Positions 5,948 to 9,074 of a stretch of 9,074 nucleotides of DNA are shown in pieces (positions within the stretch are counted from its first letter, which is position 1; each line of letters begins with the position of its first letter). The stretch is from positions 7,838 to 16,911 of the forward strand of contig DDNW01000054.1 in NCBI GenBank assembly GCA_002341345.1, read 5' to 3'. The position numbers and the translations under genes are program-made. This DNA is from Erythrobacter sp. UBA2510. GTDB lineage: Bacteria; Pseudomonadota; Alphaproteobacteria; Sphingomonadales; Sphingomonadaceae. The notes under the pieces were generated by a model. It saw only the letters and a list, made by a program, of their open reading frames with translations, was not told the origin of the DNA and did no database searches.

Positions 5948-7804
5948 CTAGCCTCTGGCCATTGCCTCGGCAGCGATCATCCGCGCCTCGGCATTGAGCC
6001 CGACCTGATTGAGCGCGCGCACGATATGGAACAGGTGGCGCGGGGTCATCATGTCCCAGTTGCTGCCCTGCATGCCAACTCCGGCGAGCAGCGCCACCAG
6101 CGCGGGATTGCCGACCTGCGCGGCGCGATCGATCCGCTGGCTCCACACCGTGTTGCGCGTGAGGTTCATATCGAGCCGGCTGGAAAAATCGCTGACCGTA
6201 TCGGCATCGACCTTGCCGAGACCCGCGAGACCCGCAAGCAGCAGCTTTGACTTGCGCTGACCGTCGCTGTCATCGTCGTCGATGTAGCTGTCGACGTCCT
6301 GCCGGTCGACCTGGCCCGCTTGCGGCCATTGCGCGAATACCAGCAGGCCCCACGCAGGACTGCCGCGCTCGATCACCGAGCTCCAGCGCTGGGCATTGCG
6401 GTCGAGACCCGCTGACAGCATCGAGGCGAGGATCGGCTCGGCATCGACGGCCAGGTCTTCGCTGACCGGCAGGCGGGCAGCGGCATAGGCCGTCAGCACC
6501 AGCGCGCCGTAATCGCGCTCGTCGCCCCACAGCACGCGCATCGCGTCGAGCCGCGCTTCGGGATCGGCGGCGACATAGGCTTCGCGCAGCACCCGCCCCG
6601 GCTGTTTAGCCTCTCCATCGACGACATCGCTGGCATAGAGCTGCGAGTAGAGATCGACCATCGCAGCCGATGACAGAACACCACGCCGTCCGGCCAGCGG
6701 CGCCACCTCAACCCGCCGGGACAAGGCCACCGCAGGAATCAGCGCATCAGAGATGCGGAAGCGCGGCGCTGCCTGCTGTTGCAGCGCTTCGGGAAGGTCG
6801 GCACCCAAGGCACGGGCAAGCGCAAAGCGCCACGGCGTCAGTTCCTCGACCCCGTCCCACTCCACATTGACCGCCCGGCCACCATCGCCTGCCGCCCCGG
6901 CATATCGCTGCGCCAATCGCACATCGATTTCGGGAGCCTCGCCCGTCCCCAGCGCGCGGTTCAGCCGCCGCTCGGCATAACGCTCTTCACCCAGATAGGC
7001 CGAGCAGACCGCTGACAGGAGCACCCAATCGCCATCATCGCGAATGTCGCCCTTCAACCGCGCGACCGGGCACATGCCCAGAATATCGCCCGTTCCCAGA
7101 TAGGCGTCGAAGGCGGCATCGGTCAGCGCGCTTTCGTAATTGTCCGAATCGACGTCCTGCACCAATGCGCGCGCTATCGCAGGTTCGCCCATCATGTTGA
7201 GCACGCTCGCGCGCAGCGCCGCGAATTCGACTGGCGTCATACCGTCTGGCGCATCGAGCCGGCTGGCGAGCGCGCGGCGCATCAGGATATGCCCCCAGCG
7301 CGAAACCATCGGGCCCTTGGTGCCTGTCAACGCGGCGCGAACCAGTTTGGCTGGTTGTCCGGCCAGAGATTGCGAGGGAAATCCCCCTTCAGCCGAGGAA
7401 ATCACGCCGATTCGCGCCAGTGCGCGCCGCGCGGCAGGCGGCACGTCGAACTTGGCCTTGAGGCCGAACAGCTCGTTGATCTCCTGCTCGTCCATCTCCT
7501 CCAGCTCTGCGAGACTCGGGAAACCCTCGGGCAGCGGCAGCTGAGGGCCGGTTGGCAGGGAATCGGGCAGCGGCTGGATCACCGGGCCGGGTCCGGTTCC
7601 GGGCACAGGTGCCGGAGCGACTACGCCGGGCTGCGCAACGGGCGGCGGCGGCGCAGGCTGCGCGGGCCGTGCCGTCTGAGTCGGCTGTGGGGGCGGCGGC
7701 GGATTATTGAAGATCGGCGGCAGCAAGTCCTCAGGCGAGGCCAGCGCCAGCGAGGAGCTGAGGCCGAGCGCGAGCCCGCCGATCAGCAATGCGCGCTTCA
7801 TCAT
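5948..7804 (-). CDS. Secreted proline-rich protein with long helical domain, function unknown
   Basis: I do not recognise a named family for this 618-residue protein. It starts with a clear signal peptide (MMKRALLIGG core, cleavage likely after A22), so it should be periplasmic or exported. Residues 29-92 are a flexible proline-rich linker including a five-proline run. The remainder (about 95-618) is rich in Ala, Leu and Arg with repeated helix-like stretches (for example RRALARIGVI, RLNRALGTG, ARLDAMRVLWG), reminiscent of tetratricopeptide-type solenoids but without confident repeat units. An acidic patch (IDDDDSD, 508-514) and only two cysteines (C245, C267) that could form a disulphide stand out. 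Its first ATG (7804) overlaps the stop of the small membrane protein gene (ATGA); a second ATG at 7801 is an alternative, with AGAGG upstream. It precedes xerD in the same presumed operon. Being a real gene is well supported; function is open. Confidence 0.85.
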   Translation of the reverse strand: MMKRALLIGGLALGLSSSLALASPEDLLPPIFNNPPPPPQPTQTARPAQPAPPPPVAQPGVVAPAPVPGTGPGPVIQPLPDSLPTGPQLPLPEGFPSLAELEEMDEQEINELFGLKAKFDVPPAARRALARIGVISSAEGGFPSQSLAGQPAKLVRAALTGTKGPMVSRWGHILMRRALASRLDAPDGMTPVEFAALRASVLNMMGEPAIARALVQDVDSDNYESALTDAAFDAYLGTGDILGMCPVARLKGDIRDDGDWVLLSAVCSAYLGEERYAERRLNRALGTGEAPEIDVRLAQRYAGAAGDGGRAVNVEWDGVEELTPWRFALARALGADLPEALQQQAAPRFRISDALIPAVALSRRVEVAPLAGRRGVLSSAAMVDLYSQLYASDVVDGEAKQPGRVLREAYVAADPEARLDAMRVLWGDERDYGALVLTAYAAARLPVSEDLAVDAEPILASMLSAGLDRNAQRWSSVIERGSPAWGLLVFAQWPQAGQVDRQDVDSYIDDDDSDGQRKSKLLLAGLAGLGKVDADTVSDFSSRLDMNLTRNTVWSQRIDRAAQVGNPALVALLAGVGMQGSNWDMMTPRHLFHIVRALNQVGLNAEARMIAAEAMARG

Positions 7805-7980
7805 CGGACCTCTCCACCGCCAGCGCCCGAACGGGCCGGCTGGATCTGCGGAATGGCCAGCTGGACCGGTTCCTCGATCAGCCGTTCCTCGACCCGTCCG
7901 CCGTCGATCCAGGCGACCGCCAGGACCACGAACACCACCACCAGCACAATGATCAGCAATTTATCGCGGCCCCTGAACAT
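7801..7980 (-). CDS. Small single-pass membrane protein (59 aa), function unknown
   Basis: The minus strand encodes 59 residues starting MFRGRDKLL, followed by a strongly hydrophobic segment (about residues 8-24, LLIIVLVVVFVVLAVAW). The polar tail is rich in Glu, Gln, Pro and Gly and ends SGAGGGEVR. Positive residues before the helix and acidic residues after it predict the N-terminus in the cytoplasm and the tail in the periplasm. The stop TGA (7801-7803) overlaps the ATG of the secreted proline-rich protein gene, a classical coupling arrangement, which supports it as a real gene despite its size. The ribosome site is weak (GAGGA 13 bases upstream). It begins next to the aroK leader and would be the first gene of the minus-strand operon. 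A role as membrane partner of the downstream secreted protein is inferred from coupling only. Confidence 0.7.
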   Translation of the reverse strand: MFRGRDKLLIIVLVVVFVVLAVAWIDGGRVEERLIEEPVQLAIPQIQPARSGAGGGEVR

Positions 7981-8027
7981 GGTTTTGGCGCATATTCCTC
8001 AAAATCCGTCTGCCCCGGAGAGCGAAC

Positions 8028-8055
8028 TTGCGCGAGCGGTTAGCGCAATTATAGC
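8028..8055 (+). promoter_or_regulatory. Candidate aroK promoter with short inverted repeat
   Basis: TTGCGC (8028-8033) and TATAGC (8050-8055) are separated by 16 bases and could form a -35/-10 pair starting transcription near 8061-8063, only a few bases before the aroK ATG at 8066. TTGCGC and GCGCAA (8043-8048) also form a 6-bp inverted repeat over the same stretch. The match to consensus is modest, so this is tentative. Confidence 0.3.
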
Positions 8056-8065
8056 CCCAACGGCA

Positions 8066-8659
8066 ATGAACATCGAACCAACCGACAATCAGGGGCAGCT
8101 CACTCCGGCTCAGATCGCGACCGTTGCAGCGCGCGTCGCGCCGCGCATCGACCGCCCGATCGTGCTGGTTGGCATGATGGGCGTCGGCAAGTCGACCGTC
8201 GGACGCAAGCTTGCCGCCGCACTCGGCGTGCCGTTCAGCGATGCCGACGACGAGATCGTTGCAGCCGCGCAGATGTCGGTCACCGATATCTTCGAACAGT
8301 TCGGCGAAGCCCATTTCCGCGATGGCGAACGGCGCGTGATCGCGCGCCTGCTCGATACCGGCAAGGGCGTACTCGCCACGGGTGGCGGCGCTTTCGTGCA
8401 GGAAGAGACGCGCGCGCTGATCCTCGAGCAAGGCATTGCCGTGTGGCTCGACAGCGATATCGATACGCTGGTCGCGCGGGTCAGCCGCAACGACAAGCGC
8501 CCGCTTCTGCGCGGCGGCAATGTGCGCGAAATCGTTACCCGGATGAAGGCGGAACGCGAAAGCGCCTATGCCATGGCCCCGATCCATGTCAGCAGCGGCA
8601 CCGGCCCGCATATCGATACCGTGGCCCGCATTCTGGAGGCGCTCGACCAATGTCTGTAA
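8066..8659 (+). CDS. aroK: Shikimate kinase
   Basis: Shikimate kinase phosphorylates shikimate with ATP to shikimate 3-phosphate, the fifth step of the shikimate pathway to aromatic amino acids. The 197-residue protein has a Walker A loop G36-M-M-G-V-G-K-S-T44, the metal/shikimate aspartates D59 and D61 in FSDADDEI, the substrate arginine R85 in FRDGE, the GGG loop at 106-108 and the lid motif KRPLL (144-148). About 30 residues precede the core, which is longer than in the shortest family members. The ATG at 8066 is preferred, although no clear ribosome site precedes it; an in-frame ATG at 7979 would add 29 residues unlike the family. The gene overlaps aroB by ten bases and is divergent from the minus-strand operon. 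Confidence 0.95.
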   Translation: MNIEPTDNQGQLTPAQIATVAARVAPRIDRPIVLVGMMGVGKSTVGRKLAAALGVPFSDADDEIVAAAQMSVTDIFEQFGEAHFRDGERRVIARLLDTGKGVLATGGGAFVQEETRALILEQGIAVWLDSDIDTLVARVSRNDKRPLLRGGNVREIVTRMKAERESAYAMAPIHVSSGTGPHIDTVARILEALDQCL

Positions 8660-9074
8660 TCCGCGTGGACCTCGCCGGACGCGACTATGAGGTGCGCGTC
8701 GATAGCGGCCTGCTGGTCAACGTAGCGCAGCATTGCGCGCCCTTCCTGCGCAAGTCCGCCGTGCCGATCATCACTGACGAGAATGTGGCAGCGCAGTGGA
8801 AAGGGCCGGTCGCCAAGTCGCTCGCCGATGCCGGGCACGAGGCGCATTTCCTCGTGCTTGAAGCGGGCGAAGCGGCGAAAAGCTGGATCGTGCTGGAACA
8901 TGTGACCGACTGGTTGCTCGAACGCGGGGTCGAACGCGGCGACCACGTGCTGGCGCTGGGCGGCGGCGTTATCGGTGACCTGACCGGCTTTGCCTGCTCG
9001 ATCCTGAAGCGCGGCTGCGGCTTCGTGCAATTACCAACGACACTGCTGGCTCAGGTCGATTCCTCGGTCGGCGG
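8650..9074 (+). CDS. aroB: 3-dehydroquinate synthase, 3' partial
   Basis: AroB converts DAHP to 3-dehydroquinate using NAD and a divalent metal, the second step of the shikimate pathway. The window holds the first 141 residues of a protein that is usually about 360-370 long. Visible are the substrate-site segment EAGEAAKSW (71-79), the NAD-binding glycine loop LGGGVIGDLTGF (103-114) and LPTTLLAQVDSSVGG (128-142, its last codon incomplete at the window edge), all diagnostic of the family. The ATG at 8650 lies within the aroK end in another frame, with a GGAGG at 8635-8639 ten bases upstream, so aroK and aroB are translationally coupled. The frame is cut by the window edge and shows no defect. 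Confidence 0.96.
   Translation, partial: MSVIRVDLAGRDYEVRVDSGLLVNVAQHCAPFLRKSAVPIITDENVAAQWKGPVAKSLADAGHEAHFLVLEAGEAAKSWIVLEHVTDWLLERGVERGDHVLALGGGVIGDLTGFACSILKRGCGFVQLPTTLLAQVDSSVG

Noticed and set aside
7289..8065. N-terminal extension of aroK back to 7289 or 7979
   Set aside because: The extension is antisense to the secreted-protein gene and the small membrane-protein gene and does not resemble shikimate kinase. The kinase core starts about 30 residues after the ATG at 8066.
1..9074. CRISPR array, rRNA, insertion sequence or toxin-antitoxin module
   Set aside because: Reading through the window showed no regularly spaced repeats, rRNA sequence, transposase or toxin-like small gene pair. 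The only mobile-element gene seen is the recombinase at the left edge.

Overview
The window looks like a chromosomal segment of a high-GC alphaproteobacterium, most likely of the order Sphingomonadales (Erythrobacteraceae or Sphingomonadaceae type). This is inferred from the protein styles (Flp-type pilins with the G|ATAIEYGLI motif, XerD, AccA, AroK and AroB) and from the arrangement xerD-accA divergent from aroK-aroB, which I recall as a common alphaproteobacterial neighbourhood. It was not tested by a search.

Left part (1-1203): the C-terminal two thirds of a large serine recombinase run rightwards and read straight into the 3' end of a tRNA-Arg(ACG) gene on the opposite strand. The last 14 recombinase residues are the antisense of the tRNA, and the stop codon overlaps the anticodon. 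This looks like the integrase end of an integrated element whose body lies left of the window. A strong imperfect hairpin sits in the 3' end of the recombinase gene, and a tRNA promoter can be proposed at 1216-1244.

Middle-left (1204-2456): a MutT-type Nudix hydrolase (minus strand) is divergent from two consecutive small Flp-family pilin genes (plus strand), which end at a clear rho-independent terminator. A second long inverted repeat lies between mutT and the tRNA.

Middle to right (2457-7980): five genes lie on the minus strand. In transcription order they are a 59-residue single-pass membrane protein (not previously listed as an ORF), a 618-residue secreted proline-rich/helical protein of unknown function (ATGA overlap with the first), xerD, accA (12 bases after xerD) and, after a 166-base gap, an M48 metalloprotease lipoprotein. 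The gap carries two tandem palindromic 14-mers 50-77 bases upstream of the protease start. The first four genes look like one operon; the protease probably has its own promoter.

Right end (7981-9074): aroK (shikimate kinase) and aroB (3-dehydroquinate synthase, cut by the window edge) run rightwards with a 10-base overlap and encode two shikimate-pathway steps.

Most of the window is ordinary housekeeping sequence. The items most worth a second look are the recombinase/tRNA junction, the tandem palindromes in front of the M48 gene, the uncharacterised membrane/secreted protein pair, and the missing conventional start for full-length XerD.
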